Of a stretch of DNA of 64,000 bases, positions 17,651 through 25,296 are shown in pieces; within the stretch, counting starts at the first letter, position 1, and each line of letters begins with the position of its first letter. The notes beneath the pieces are model-generated. The model did no database searches, was not told where the DNA came from, and was given only the letters and a program-made list of their open reading frames with translations. The position numbers were made by a program, and so were the translations under genes. The stretch lies in NCBI GenBank assembly GCA_009778595.1, contig WRJI01000002.1:23646-87645 (forward strand), given 5' to 3'. Origin of the DNA: Peptococcaceae bacterium (GTDB lineage Bacteria; Bacillota; Desulfitobacteriia; Desulfitobacteriales; Syntrophobotulaceae).

Positions 17651-17956
17651 TCAATCACCCTCTCCAATCGCTACCGCTGCAGTTTTTACTATTGCCCTTA
17701 TCATCCTTGTCAGCCACTCCACCAACAGCTCATCGTTGTAATATCTCGGCAACCCGCTCTCTATGAGATACCCATGGATTATCTCGTGCGTTATTGCCGC
17801 CTCCCGCTCTTTTTCGTCTAGACCTTCTTGGATCGTGATCGTTTTTTCGTCGGGATCTATAAGCCCAAAGCAAACAGCGTCTTCATGGACAACAACATCA
17901 AGGTGTTTAATTTCGTATTTTGTCCCAAGTATAGATACGTTCTTTGGTTTTTTCAC
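17651..17956 (-). CDS. putative zinc metallopeptidase-like protein between terL and portal
   Basis: This 101-aa protein has a THEIIHGYLIESG segment, a HExxH zinc-binding signature (about residues 56-60), followed by a helix. This looks like the ImmA/IrrE or SprT-type minimal peptidase fold. An N-terminal beta hairpin (SILGTKYEIKHLDV) precedes it. Its role in the packaging block is unknown. A capsid maturation protease would normally be longer and lack HExxH. Confidence 0.65.
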   Translation of the reverse strand: MKKPKNVSILGTKYEIKHLDVVVHEDAVCFGLIDPDEKTITIQEGLDEKEREAAITHEIIHGYLIESGLPRYYNDELLVEWLTRMIRAIVKTAAVAIGEGD

Positions 17957-17957
17957 T

Positions 17958-19211
17958 TTAGATCCCCTCTGAAAACAAGCTTACTCTCACACCGCGCGGT
18001 TTTCGCCAGCCCTCGACGCCATACCTTAATGCGCTCATGGCATCATCAAAAATAGCCACTGGCGTATCTGTGTAGTCGCCGGTGACTTGGTCTCTTATCC
18101 ATTTCCATTGTTGAAGTTCTTTGATCGTGTTGACGCAGGACGGGTGCACATAAATATTACGTTGCTTCAGCCAGTCTATTTGTGCGTTTATTGATCTTGA
18201 TGTCCCGCGCTCCTTGCTAACGGCCACAGCCTTATATCCAGCGTTGTGCCACAACCGCGTCCTGTCCGGCTCCGCCGACTCACACCACATGATAATATCT
18301 TTGGGGGCATTCGCTGCTTTGATAATCTCCATCGTATCCATCTGGGTCTTATAAAACTCTTTGTATATATATACATCGTCGCCCTTCATCCCCAATTGCA
18401 AGATTACATTTGGGTGGTTGAACCCAAAGTCTTGGCCTTGGGCGACGTCTTCATACTCCTCGGGATTTTGCGATATCTCTTCTACAGCCCAGTTTGTAAA
18501 TATCAGGCCCCCGGACTCACCCCATTCGCCCAGACCATACACCAGGTATCCTTCCGGATCAACTTCTTTCCTGCGTAACATACGGTCTTTGTATGCATCA
18601 TCAATAAATCGGTTGCTTAGGTACGTTGAGTGATGTGTGAGCGTGTCTTTGTCTCTTTTATCAAAGAATTTCTTCTTGATCCAGTGTGTGCTTGTTACCG
18701 GATTGAAGGTTCCTTTTATCTGGTAAAACAGCCCATCCGGCAGTTTCCCACGCAAGCGGTCGTCTAGTATCTCAAAGTCTGGCTGAGAAAGTTCCGTCAT
18801 CTCTTCGACCCAAATGTCCGTTAGCTTTCCGTTCCCGAAGGTTATTGATTTCAGTTTCTCGCGCTGTTGTTCATCATTCGCCCCACGAAAGATGACGCAG
18901 TTCCCATTAACACACCGTAGCATAAGGGGGTTCTTGGTTATTTTCCAGAACTTCGCGAACATCGCACTGCCATCCGGGCCTGGTTGGTTTATGACCTTCA
19001 CGAGTTCTGCGAAGGTGCTATCCCGATTTGACACCTCTGACTTTCTTACACATAGCAAGTTCCTTCCCTTGTCGGCCATGAGCCGCAAAATATACTGTTG
19101 CGCGGTATCGCAGGACTTCCCGGCCCCGGCGGATCCCTTCATGATCACATATCTGTGCTTGGATTTGTGCACCGGCAGAAAAATCTTGTTACTCTGAACT
19201 GTTATCTCCAT
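17958..19211 (-). CDS. terL: terminase large subunit
   Basis: This 417-aa packaging motor has an ATPase domain with Walker A GSAGAGKS (residues 27-34) and a Walker B-like DIWVEEMTE near 133. The C-terminal nuclease domain has GQDFGFNHP near 250 and a late DDAMSALRYG acidic motif. It belongs to the Terminase_3 type, as in SPP1-like phages. It cuts and pumps DNA through the portal encoded downstream. It overlaps the terS frame by 23 nt. Confidence 0.94.
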   Translation of the reverse strand: MEITVQSNKIFLPVHKSKHRYVIMKGSAGAGKSCDTAQQYILRLMADKGRNLLCVRKSEVSNRDSTFAELVKVINQPGPDGSAMFAKFWKITKNPLMLRCVNGNCVIFRGANDEQQREKLKSITFGNGKLTDIWVEEMTELSQPDFEILDDRLRGKLPDGLFYQIKGTFNPVTSTHWIKKKFFDKRDKDTLTHHSTYLSNRFIDDAYKDRMLRRKEVDPEGYLVYGLGEWGESGGLIFTNWAVEEISQNPEEYEDVAQGQDFGFNHPNVILQLGMKGDDVYIYKEFYKTQMDTMEIIKAANAPKDIIMWCESAEPDRTRLWHNAGYKAVAVSKERGTSRSINAQIDWLKQRNIYVHPSCVNTIKELQQWKWIRDQVTGDYTDTPVAIFDDAMSALRYGVEGWRKPRGVRVSLFSEGI

Positions 19212-19686
19212 CGCCGTAATCCACCTTCACGGTAAGTGACAAGTCGCCTTCGACATTGAGCTTATCATTCCACAGCCCGCAGTGTTCGCCCAAGAGTTTC
19301 AGCGCTTGTGTCTTCGGGAAGAGCGTCACTTCTCGTTCCTCCATGAATTGGTTGCCGCGAATTTTTATAGATGCTATCGCCGCCGTGTCGTCTCTTGTAT
19401 ATACTTCCGGCCTTAGTTGCCCGTCCATCCCAACGATATCGGTTATGTCGGCAAACGCTACCTTCGCAAGTTCTCGTATTACCCTATCAGCGTTAACGCC
19501 GGTTCGCTTAGACCGCTCGGCCATTCTCCGCGCAATCTCATCCGCCACATGGGGCTTATCCATGAGGTCGTTCGCTATCGAACTCGCCGACCTTGGCGAA
19601 TATCCCGCCCGAATCGCGGCTTGTGTGCCGTTTAGGTCTATAAGATACTCGTCCACAAACGCCAGTTGTCTGACCGTTAGCTCCAT
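19189..19686 (-). CDS. terS: terminase small subunit
   Basis: About 165 aa from the ATG at 19686 (MELTVRQLAFVDEYLIDLNG), behind GAAGAGGTGGG. The N-terminal helix-turn-helix (GTQAAIRAGYSPRSASSIAND) matches the Terminase_2 family that recognises the packaging site. The central part (RVIRELAKVAFADITDIVG) is also standard. It is the first gene of the late operon. Confidence 0.93.
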   Translation of the reverse strand: MELTVRQLAFVDEYLIDLNGTQAAIRAGYSPRSASSIANDLMDKPHVADEIARRMAERSKRTGVNADRVIRELAKVAFADITDIVGMDGQLRPEVYTRDDTAAIASIKIRGNQFMEEREVTLFPKTQALKLLGEHCGLWNDKLNVEGDLSLTVKVDYGDGDNSSE

Positions 19687-20024
19687 GGCGCCCACCTCTT
19701 CCATTAATTTAGTTAATTTCAGCATTGGAAAAATTGCGATGTTCCCTCAGCCGAGTCCAGCGGCGGCCTGACGCCAACCGCCAGGGGCATGGGGGGGGTA
19801 TACTCCATTCTTTTCACTAACTAACCCAGCTCTACCCTTGCGTCCCTTTTCCCTTTCGCCTACTCCCTTTGTATGCTACCCCTACCTGCTTCCGCGTCAT
19901 CCCACTATCACGTCGTCTGTTATGCCCTGTTATAGAGTGTGCCAGCAAAAATTCCCGCTCGTTTTGGTCACGGACGATACCGGGGTTGCTTCCTGACCGC
20001 GATGGTGCTCTTATGGATCTGGGC
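19687..20024 (-). promoter_or_regulatory. untranslated region before the late operon
   Basis: No convincing gene lies here. An ORF crossing 19832-20191 runs through a strong terminator and has non-protein-like composition. The stretch should hold the late promoter and perhaps the packaging site. A TATAAC at about 19930 (minus strand) is the only -10-like box I noticed, and it lacks a clear -35, as expected for an activator-dependent late promoter. Confidence 0.4.
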
Positions 20025-20026
20025 GC

Positions 20027-20056
20027 ATAAAAAACACCCCCTGTTTCCAGAGGGTG
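20027..20056 (-). terminator. intrinsic terminator ending the early operon
   Basis: The stem CACCCTCTG/CAGGGGGTG (one mismatch) with a GAAA loop is followed by six T on the minus strand. It lies between the last early ORF and terS and separates early from late transcription. Confidence 0.8.
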
Positions 20057-20129
20057 AGTTGACCCATGTCGCCAAACACGGGCCTGAAAGGAGGTGCGAA
20101 AAAGATGAGACTTTCCCTTATAAAAGAGT

Positions 20130-20147
20130 GTATCACCCTTCTGATAC
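20130..20147. promoter_or_regulatory. 18-bp palindrome, possible regulator site
   Basis: The perfect inverted repeat GTATCA-N6-TGATAC lies just upstream of the terminator, between the early and late blocks. It could be a binding site for the late regulator or a small RNA hairpin. The sequence alone does not decide. Confidence 0.35.
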
Positions 20148-20224
20148 GCTGTAAATATACATTCTGTTCCGCCCTCTTGATACGGTTCCATGTCTATTCC
20201 TTGTCTCTATACATCTGCAAAGCT

Positions 20225-20413
20225 TCACCACTCACTTGCCATCTTTCTGAAACATGCTTCGCACCACACTTTTGGGTGCCACTCACCGCTGTATTCCCAA
20301 ATAAACCCTTTCCCAAATTCATAAGTCTCTCCACAACCTTCACAACACAGCTCGTAATAATCTAGTTCTCGGATCGTTTCTGTCCTCCTTTGTGGTTGCC
20401 CTATGCGTTTCAT
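20225..20413 (-). CDS. zinc-ribbon phage protein
   Basis: This 62-aa protein from the ATG at 20413 (MKRIGQPQRRTETIRELDYY) has two Cys pairs, CCEGCG and CEACF, forming a likely zinc ribbon. The start overlaps the preceding stop as ATGA. It is one of many short Cys-pair proteins in the early region. Function is unknown. Confidence 0.65.
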   Translation of the reverse strand: MKRIGQPQRRTETIRELDYYELCCEGCGETYEFGKGFIWEYSGEWHPKVWCEACFRKMASEW

Positions 20414-20668
20414 TCTGCCTCCTCCGTTTTCGCCACGAAACACTTTATCTTACGCGCCACCCACCCCTCATTTTCTGGGAATGCTTCGTCGCACGCGCTC
20501 CGATGGATGCAATCACAACACAAATTTACATACGCAGCCTCATTCCTCTGAGATCTCGCCACATGGCGCCAGATCACCAAGGACACAACCGCATTCGATA
20601 TCAGCATTTAGAAGTGCGTCAAACCCATTTTTCACAAGGTATTCAGAAACAACTTCTATCACGTTCAT
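20410..20668 (-). pseudogene. frameshifted Cys-rich protein (DLAPC family)
   Basis: From an ATG at 20668 (overlapping the previous stop as ATGA) the frame reads MNVIEVVSEYLVKNGFDALL and then CGCVLGDLAPCGEISEE, and meets a stop. The expected rest, CCDCIHRSAC followed by VARKIKCFVAK, continues in another frame to 20410. The two halves together match the intact paralogs at 24657 and 26360. So there is a 1-nt insertion (or 2-nt loss) near 20543-20555. No slippery heptamer is apparent, so I read it as a broken gene rather than programmed frameshifting. Confidence 0.75.
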
Positions 20669-20880
20669 TTCCCCATCCTCTCTTTTGGCGGGACTGGGAG
20701 CTCCATCCAGTGAGTTACCTCCTCAAGATAGATGTCCTCGTACTCAATGGCCTCACAAGCCCAGCCGGTTGCACTATCCAAATCCTCATATACATGCCCG
20801 ATAAGCAGCTCATTTTGATAACCGATAGCCAGGCATTCACCTTCTGGTCTTTTTACCCTTACATCAATCCATTCGCTCAT
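20665..20880 (-). CDS. DUF551-like phage protein
   Basis: This 71-aa protein opens MSEWIDVRVKRPEGE and closes VTHWMELPVPPKE, the two signature ends of DUF551, a small phage family of unknown role. The ATG at 20880 overlaps the upstream stop by ATGA behind GGTTGGAG. Confidence 0.8.
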   Translation of the reverse strand: MSEWIDVRVKRPEGECLAIGYQNELLIGHVYEDLDSATGWACEAIEYEDIYLEEVTHWMELPVPPKERMGK

Positions 20881-21071
20881 CTCCAACCACCCCCCTTCTC
20901 ATCAAAGTGCCAGCAGTTGTTCTTTATCCGATCCCCGCATCTTGGGCAGAACCCTATATCCATCTCTATACCTAAAACGTGCCCACACGGCTTTACAAGG
21001 AGCTTCCCTTCGTCTATGCGTACAGCCGCCCCTGCAATTCTCGTCACCTCTCCGTTACAGAAGTTACACAT
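20877..21071 (-). CDS. zinc-ribbon phage protein
   Basis: This 64-aa protein has an N-terminal CNFC and a later CPRC pair with a spaced CGH, consistent with a zinc ribbon or treble-clef. It lies in a run of coupled small early genes (ATGA with the next ORF). Function is unknown. Confidence 0.65.
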   Translation of the reverse strand: MCNFCNGEVTRIAGAAVRIDEGKLLVKPCGHVLGIEMDIGFCPRCGDRIKNNCWHFDEKGGGWR

Positions 21072-21074
21072 TCT

Positions 21075-21785
21075 CTATACCTCCATCCTCTCGAACCTAT
21101 AGACCCAAACCCAAGGGTTTTTATCCCATGCGTATATCCCGCCGTCTTTTTTTGTGTAGATGCTGTCCCAGAGTGCGGCGATATCATAGTACGCAGGTAT
21201 AACGAAGTCATAACACGCCGTCCACCCCTGCTTTAAGAACCGCTCCCCTTTTCCGGCAGCACATCCCTCGGCAATCGCATCCTCCTCACTGATGTCCTGA
21301 AGCCTCTCTGCCCTCACCCCAGCCACCAGTAGAAATATCCTTGCGGCGTCTTCCGGCATGTGGATGGAGGGCTTCCACCGTATCCATCCCCTTGTCTTTT
21401 CGCAAAGGTCGCAATATGCAGTAGCAAGGTAGTCTCTCTCACAATCCCCCTCGTCTCCAGGCTTTCCACCGTACCGACAACGCCCACCAGCCAAATAGTA
21501 CCTCTCTCCGGTAAACACATCCTCTGTCCACGTCACTTTCACCCAAAGTATATCCCCTACTTCACAGCGTGGCTTATGCGTTTTAGCCCACTGGAATCCC
21601 CAGTTCGGTTTGTCGATATGCTCACACCATTCTCCATCCCAGTTTTTTCGTATACTGCAATTTTCGCCATTCAACCCCCTGAATTCCGGTTGTGGCTTGA
21701 TCACCCGCCTTGTCTGAGTTTTCTTGCCGTCCAGGATTGCTTGTACCATAGATGTGTTAAACAGTATCGGCTTGCTCTTATTCAC
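21075..21785 (-). CDS. ASCH-like phage protein
   Basis: About 236 aa from a GTG at 21785 that lies 7 nt after AAGGAGGG. The start region PILFNTSMVQAILDGKKTQTRRV is the hallmark of the phage ASCH/PUA-like family. W, C and R residues follow, and the C-terminus is WVYRFERMEV. ASCH folds bind RNA or nucleotides, but the partner here is unknown. The upstream bases 21793-21848 contain a decayed copy of part of the 44-aa zinc protein gene at 22733. Confidence 0.75.
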   Translation of the reverse strand: MNKSKPILFNTSMVQAILDGKKTQTRRVIKPQPEFRGLNGENCSIRKNWDGEWCEHIDKPNWGFQWAKTHKPRCEVGDILWVKVTWTEDVFTGERYYLAGGRCRYGGKPGDEGDCERDYLATAYCDLCEKTRGWIRWKPSIHMPEDAARIFLLVAGVRAERLQDISEEDAIAEGCAAGKGERFLKQGWTACYDFVIPAYYDIAALWDSIYTKKDGGIYAWDKNPWVWVYRFERMEV

Positions 21786-21884
21786 GCTACTCCCTCCCTC
21801 CTTTGTGCAATTATCCCTCTTCGTTTGCCGGGTCTCCACCACACGCACCCCACACAGTAGCTACTATATCGCTTTTCACACGGA

Positions 21885-22736
21885 TTATTCACAACCAGCC
21901 ACCTCCTCCCAAGGTAATTCTTGCACAAAGTCGGTGCCCATCAGATCCTTGAGGCTGCCTTTCATGAACACAGGCGTCTTCCAAAAGCGGCAGTCTTTGA
22001 CTATACTGTCGATCCACGCACGTTCTGGGACAACCTTGTCTTTTCTGTTCCCCGTCTCAGCCCCGATAACGACCCACTTCCAGCGGGGATATTCAGAACT
22101 GCTGTCGTACGGCGCGAACAAGACCGAACACTCATCAAATGCGTCAGAAATGTCCTCAAGCAAAGGCTCAATGCTTAGCCATTCGGCAGGGCTTTCATAT
22201 GCCTCGCAAAGTTGCTCTTCGTTCGTGACTGTTGCGCCGAACAAGAATGGCGGCCTTCCGTCGTCTTCTGCCTGTTCGTCGTAACCAATAAATCCGTCAC
22301 TATAACCGTCTTCGACATCGCGGTACCGCGCTGGGTTCTTCGTCAAAAACAAATATCGGTGCTGAGGCGCTTTTTCACAAGCCTCGAATACTTTGTAAAT
22401 CCACTCGTCAGGCACCCAATCCCCGAAAAGGTCTGCCATGGAACAGACAAAGACGGTTGACGGCTTTTTGAGTTTTGCTGGATCATCCAGGCGATGGCGG
22501 TGGAACGTAGGGTGGAATCCATACGGATACGGCAACACTCGCCCAGTTCCCGTTTGTATTGGCAGGGTAAGGTCGATAATGCGCTTCTCGTCTTCCAGTG
22601 GGTACGATGTATACCCCATGTCTTGATTCCCGCATCTATTGGCTATCCTCCGCGCATAGCAGTACTCACAGCCATTCAGACAGCCGGTAACAGGGTTCCA
22701 GGTATAATCAACGTATTCTATAGCTGTTTTGTTCAT
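21885..22736 (-). CDS. phage Gp37/Gp68 family protein (DUF5131), radical-SAM-like
   Basis: About 283 aa from the ATG at 22736 (MNKTAIEYVDYTWNPVTGCL) behind GGGGAGGCAG. The TGCLNGCEYCYARR segment gives a Cys-x3-Cys-x2-Cys cluster like radical SAM enzymes. FVCSMADLFGDWVP and YLFLTKNPARY are diagnostic of DUF5131. The substrate is unknown. It is coupled (ATGA) with the upstream 44-aa zinc protein. Confidence 0.85.
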   Translation of the reverse strand: MNKTAIEYVDYTWNPVTGCLNGCEYCYARRIANRCGNQDMGYTSYPLEDEKRIIDLTLPIQTGTGRVLPYPYGFHPTFHRHRLDDPAKLKKPSTVFVCSMADLFGDWVPDEWIYKVFEACEKAPQHRYLFLTKNPARYRDVEDGYSDGFIGYDEQAEDDGRPPFLFGATVTNEEQLCEAYESPAEWLSIEPLLEDISDAFDECSVLFAPYDSSSEYPRWKWVVIGAETGNRKDKVVPERAWIDSIVKDCRFWKTPVFMKGSLKDLMGTDFVQELPWEEVAGCE

Positions 22737-22867
22737 TTGCCACTGCCTCCCCAAGCTTCTTTTGTGCAATTATCCCCAAAGTTTTCTTTCATTTCTTGGG
22801 TGGCTTCCTCTTCTGTCTGCCCTTTTTCGAATACTCCACCACATACAGCACACTTATATTCACTCAT
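22733..22867 (-). CDS. small Cys-pair phage protein, 44 aa
   Basis: The ORF begins MSEYKCAVCGGVFEKGQTEE and has EEATQEMKENFG and a final Cys. Such a protein with a single CxxCGxxFEKG knuckle is common in Firmicute phages. The stop overlaps the DUF5131 ATG by ATGA. The DNA motif GGGATAATTGCACAAA at its end recurs in a decayed form before the ASCH-like gene. Confidence 0.7.
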   Translation of the reverse strand: MSEYKCAVCGGVFEKGQTEEEATQEMKENFGDNCTKEAWGGSGK

Positions 22868-23073
22868 TATTGACTCCTTTCATCCATTGCAAATGATTCT
22901 ACGCACACCAATTTCTTCCACCGTTCGTTTCCCTTCCGCCATTCTATTTCTACCGTCTCTCCCAGCCCATATGGTAACGGAATGCCAGGCTTAATAGCGA
23001 CACCATCAAACTCCTTTGGGGTATCTGATCTCCTAGACAGTCTCAATATGCTTATCGCTTCCTCTGTTGTCAT
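22867..23073 (-). CDS. hypothetical phage protein
   Basis: This 68-aa protein, MTTEEAISILRLSRRSDTP onwards, has a beta-rich second half (GETVEIEWRKGNERW). The start lies behind GGAGGGGAAGGGC. It overlaps the upstream ORF by about 40 nt. No family is recognised. Confidence 0.6.
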   Translation of the reverse strand: MTTEEAISILRLSRRSDTPKEFDGVAIKPGIPLPYGLGETVEIEWRKGNERWKKLVCVESFAMDERSQ

Positions 23074-23224
23074 GCCCTTCCCCTCCTCCCATTTTTGCTA
23101 AAACCTTCTCACACTCGTCTATTGCTTTTCGCTGCTCTTCTGATAAACTAGACGCTAACCTGAGTTTGTCTCTTAAATCAATGTACATGATACTCAGTTC
23201 ACTTTCCGACCTACGTATTGCCAC
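23033..23224 (-). CDS. hypothetical small helical phage protein
   Basis: This 63-aa helical protein starts at a GTG (read as Met) 6-8 nt after GGAGGG. Its core is LRDKLRLASSLSEEQRKAIDECEKVL. Its 3' end overlaps the next gene. No family is recognised. Confidence 0.55.
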   Translation of the reverse strand: MAIRRSESELSIMYIDLRDKLRLASSLSEEQRKAIDECEKVLAKMGGGEGHDNRGSDKHIETV

Positions 23225-23247
23225 GGTCTGCCCTCCATTTCCCTTTT

Positions 23248-23325
23248 TTATCTAACCGCCATAGCCCCATACAGCCACACAGCCATCTTATTAAGCAACC
23301 TCGCCCTGTTCCTTCGCACCGTCAT
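23248..23325 (-). pseudogene. remnant of a second late-regulator gene (3' end only)
   Basis: In this frame the last 25 codons read MTVRRNRARLLNKMAVWLYG and end MAVR. This closely matches the end of the RinA/ArpU-like regulator at 25885 (TVRKHRGRLVNKMTVWLYG, ending EAVR). The DNA also aligns along about 75 bp. No upstream homology remains. The segment is overlapped in another frame by the 55-aa zinc protein at 23291. Confidence 0.7.
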
Positions 23326-23458
23326 AATCCATCCACGAAAAAGGCTCCGTCAAATGATCATGAAAGCAATCGTATTCACAATAAACGCAACCGTCCGAAA
23401 CAACTGGATCCCAATTGATTACATCTCCACAATAATCACAACGTAAGGCCTTTTTCAT
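23291..23458 (-). CDS. small zinc-ribbon protein, 55 aa
   Basis: A short ORF begins MKKALRCDYCGDVINWDPVV and has a second Cys cluster, CVYCEYDCFHDH, giving C2-C2/H ligands. Its last roughly 11 residues (DGAKEQGEVA) are read out of frame from DNA homologous to the late-regulator 3' end. The C-terminus therefore probably arose by recombination. It is preceded by AAGGACTGGGTGAGCG. Confidence 0.65.
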   Translation of the reverse strand: MKKALRCDYCGDVINWDPVVSDGCVYCEYDCFHDHLTEPFSWMDYDGAKEQGEVA

Positions 23459-23483
23459 CGCTCACCCAGTCCTTTCTCTACTC

Positions 23484-23951
23484 CTATTTCCCGAAGTACA
23501 ATAGCCATCTGAGCCTTGAAACTCCTATTTCTCTTGTTTTCAAGTCCTTGATCTTCTGGTTGTTATCCATGTGGAGTTGGATCTGTTGCTGCACCAATTC
23601 GTTGGATTTTAGTTCTGGATAAATTGTTGCCAAAGTTATTGCGCTCGGTTTCAACTCCCCAAACGTGTCCTTTTCGTGTTGCATATAAACCTCGACAGCG
23701 GCATCAATATTCGATTCGATATTCGCATTTTCGGATTGATACATCTCTATTTCCTGGCTGATCGTGTAGGCTGTTTTTACCTTATACGCCAACAAACATG
23801 ATTCATAACATAATACAAGCGTGAGAACAATAGTCACAAAAATACCAGCCCCACAGAAACACTTCTCATCGGTATAGCTATCTGTTCGGAAAAAGAGAAC
23901 GAAACAAACCACCAACCCAACTATAGAAAGCAATGCTAACAGACTAATCAT
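23484..23951 (-). CDS. phage membrane protein with coiled coil
   Basis: This 155-aa protein has two membrane helices (about 3-20 and 36-55) with a short loop carrying CFCG. A long helical tail (QEIEMYQSENANIESNIDAAVE) resembles a LemA-like or superinfection-type membrane protein. Function is unknown. It lies alone between small zinc proteins and the GGQ gene. Confidence 0.6.
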   Translation of the reverse strand: MISLLALLSIVGLVVCFVLFFRTDSYTDEKCFCGAGIFVTIVLTLVLCYESCLLAYKVKTAYTISQEIEMYQSENANIESNIDAAVEVYMQHEKDTFGELKPSAITLATIYPELKSNELVQQQIQLHMDNNQKIKDLKTREIGVSRLRWLLYFGK

Positions 23952-24007
23952 GATCCCATCCTCCTATTTTGTTAAATTTTTTGTGTGTGGGATCAACATG
24001 GCCAAGG

Positions 24008-24382
24008 TCAAACATCATTTTCAATCACCCACTTACCATTCTCATCAACGATCTCACACCGTAAATTCTTTGGCCTCATGTCTTTTTCAACCTCTTCTTC
24101 AATTTCCGCCAGCCTCCCCAGGTACCGGGCACACTCCAGACGATACCAACGGACAAACGCTTCTTTTGCGCAAAGCCTCTCAAAGGCTTTTTTGCGATTC
24201 TGGTGGAAAGACCGTTCCTCCTGGCATTCGGACACCGTACCGCTGGCCGGATGGGTAATCCGACAAGCTGAAAAAGTTTTATTGCGCTTCTGTCCACCTT
24301 TACCGGATCCCCGAAAAGGCGTAACAATGAAATCGCCATTGGCTTTACTCAGACTAAAAAGCAAAGTTTTATTCACTGTCAT
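24008..24382 (-). CDS. release-factor-like GGQ-domain protein
   Basis: About 124 aa from the ATG at 24382 ([19 protein letters not shown]). It contains [12 protein letters not shown] (GGQ at about 29-31), [19 protein letters not shown] and [10 protein letters not shown]. These are the full signature of the RF-1/ArfB peptidyl-tRNA hydrolysis domain. There is no codon-recognition domain. The C-terminus has an extension [16 protein letters not shown]. Chromosomal ArfB/Pth4-type proteins rescue stalled ribosomes, so the phage copy may do this or alter termination. The 24008-24424 frame also contains an ATG at 24424 without a better ribosome site. Confidence 0.85.
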   Translation of the reverse strand: MTVNKTLLFSLSKANGDFIVTPFRGSGKGGQKRNKTFSACRITHPASGTVSECQEERSFHQNRKKAFERLCAKEAFVRWYRLECARYLGRLAEIEEEVEKDMRPKNLRCEIVDENGKWVIENDV

Positions 24383-24557
24383 GATCAACCCCCAACTCCA
24401 ATAAAAATGCAACATTACACGCAACGTGCTCCAAGTGCGGCAGCCCTGATTCCTCGTCTACCCCATCTGGGTCTCTGAGGTAAGCCCAGATATGCCCCCT
24501 GAATAAATTTCCAAAAGCGCTAAAACGCTCGTTTCTCAAGCCTTCCAATGTAGTCAT
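24369..24557 (-). CDS. DUF5664-like small protein
   Basis: This 62-aa protein has [26 protein letters not shown], which matches the conserved end of the dATP/dGTP diphosphohydrolase N-terminal domain (DUF5664). Only that short part is present, so it is either a minimal form or a truncated copy. It overlaps the GGQ gene by 14 nt and the previous small ORF by 38 nt. Confidence 0.6.
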   Translation of the reverse strand: MTTLEGLRNERFSAFGNLFRGHIWAYLRDPDGVDEESGLPHLEHVACNVAFLLELGVDHDSE

Positions 24558-24654
24558 GAACTATATCAAATTGCTCTTTTTGGGTTTCATACTCCGTCGC
24601 CTTGTAAGCCATCCTTAGCAAGGCATGTAATGCATCAGAAACGACCTTATCCAT
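24520..24654 (-). CDS. small helical phage protein, 44 aa
   Basis: The ORF begins MDKVVSDALHALLRMAYKAT and ends [17 protein letters not shown]. It is all helical. The start lies 2 nt after the stop of the Cys-rich gene upstream, behind GTGAGGATTAGTG. It is probably real because the spacing keeps the coupled gene chain intact. Confidence 0.55.
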   Translation of the reverse strand: MDKVVSDALHALLRMAYKATEYETQKEQFDIVHDYIGRLEKRAF

Positions 24655-24656
24655 CA

Positions 24657-25088
24657 CTAATCCTCACCTTCCACCTCATGATTAAGCCATGCTAAAACAT
24701 TTCTTACAGCAATTTTTGCAGCAACGGCTGTTTCCGAACTCCCCTGCTTGCCGCAATCCCCGCACTCTGAAATTTTGGCGCACATGGGTACCACGAATTC
24801 GGCCAGTGCTTCCGGGCTTGCCGTGATCCGATCAAAGTTTGTCCTTTTCACAAAACACTTAACGTCTCGTATCAAATAGTCAAATCCGTCTTTTTCCTTG
24901 ACGCACTCACCTCTTTTGGCGCACATACAGCAGTTATTTTTATAGCTCAACCGGCACATCTCTGACATCTCGCCGCATGGGGCGAGGTCATCAAGTACAC
25001 ATGCGCACTCCCCATCTTCGTTGTACAATCCGTCAAACTCAGATTCTTCAAGAAATTTTGCCACAATGTAGCGCACAGAACGCATCAC
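24657..25088 (-). CDS. Cys-rich phage protein (DLAPC family), extended form
   Basis: This 143-aa protein has an N-terminal helix, then CACVLDDLAPCGEMSEMC, NNCCMCAKRGEC and VKCFVK. It shares this Cys frame with the genes at 26360 and (frameshifted) 20410. A C-terminal extra domain has CAKISECGDCGKQ. At least ten Cys suggest two zinc sites. It overlaps the next upstream gene by ATGA. Function is unknown. Confidence 0.7.
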   Translation of the reverse strand: MMRSVRYIVAKFLEESEFDGLYNEDGECACVLDDLAPCGEMSEMCRLSYKNNCCMCAKRGECVKEKDGFDYLIRDVKCFVKRTNFDRITASPEALAEFVVPMCAKISECGDCGKQGSSETAVAAKIAVRNVLAWLNHEVEGED

Positions 25089-25273
25089 TCACCACTCCTT
25101 TCCTTTCCGCATAGTTTTCGCCCGCATTCGAAGCAATAATTAATGGGAACCGTTGCTTGCTCTCCGTGAATGTTGACAGCCAGTTTATCGTCTTCGCGAA
25201 TCGCAATCATACCATCGCCATCAAACAAGATTTCACCCGTTCCTGTATATCGAATCTCGCAACGCTTACACAT
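25085..25273 (-). CDS. zinc-ribbon phage protein
   Basis: This 62-aa protein has CKRC near the start and CFECGRKLC near the end, separated by a beta segment. It is a likely zinc ribbon of the type common in phage early regions. Its stop overlaps the next start by ATGA. Confidence 0.65.
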   Translation of the reverse strand: MCKRCEIRYTGTGEILFDGDGMIAIREDDKLAVNIHGEQATVPINYCFECGRKLCGKERSGE

Positions 25274-25296
25274 TGTTTAGACCTTCTTTCTGTCGC

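Noticed and set aside
19832..20191. 119-aa minus-strand ORF before terS
   Set aside because: It runs through a strong intrinsic terminator at 20027-20056, and its second half is Arg/Ser/Gly-rich without protein-like pattern.
20066..20365. Plus-strand ORF with a perfect AAAGGAGGTG site before an ATG at 20104
   Set aside because: The protein is low-complexity, runs against the operon over a supported zinc-ribbon gene, and has no promoter.
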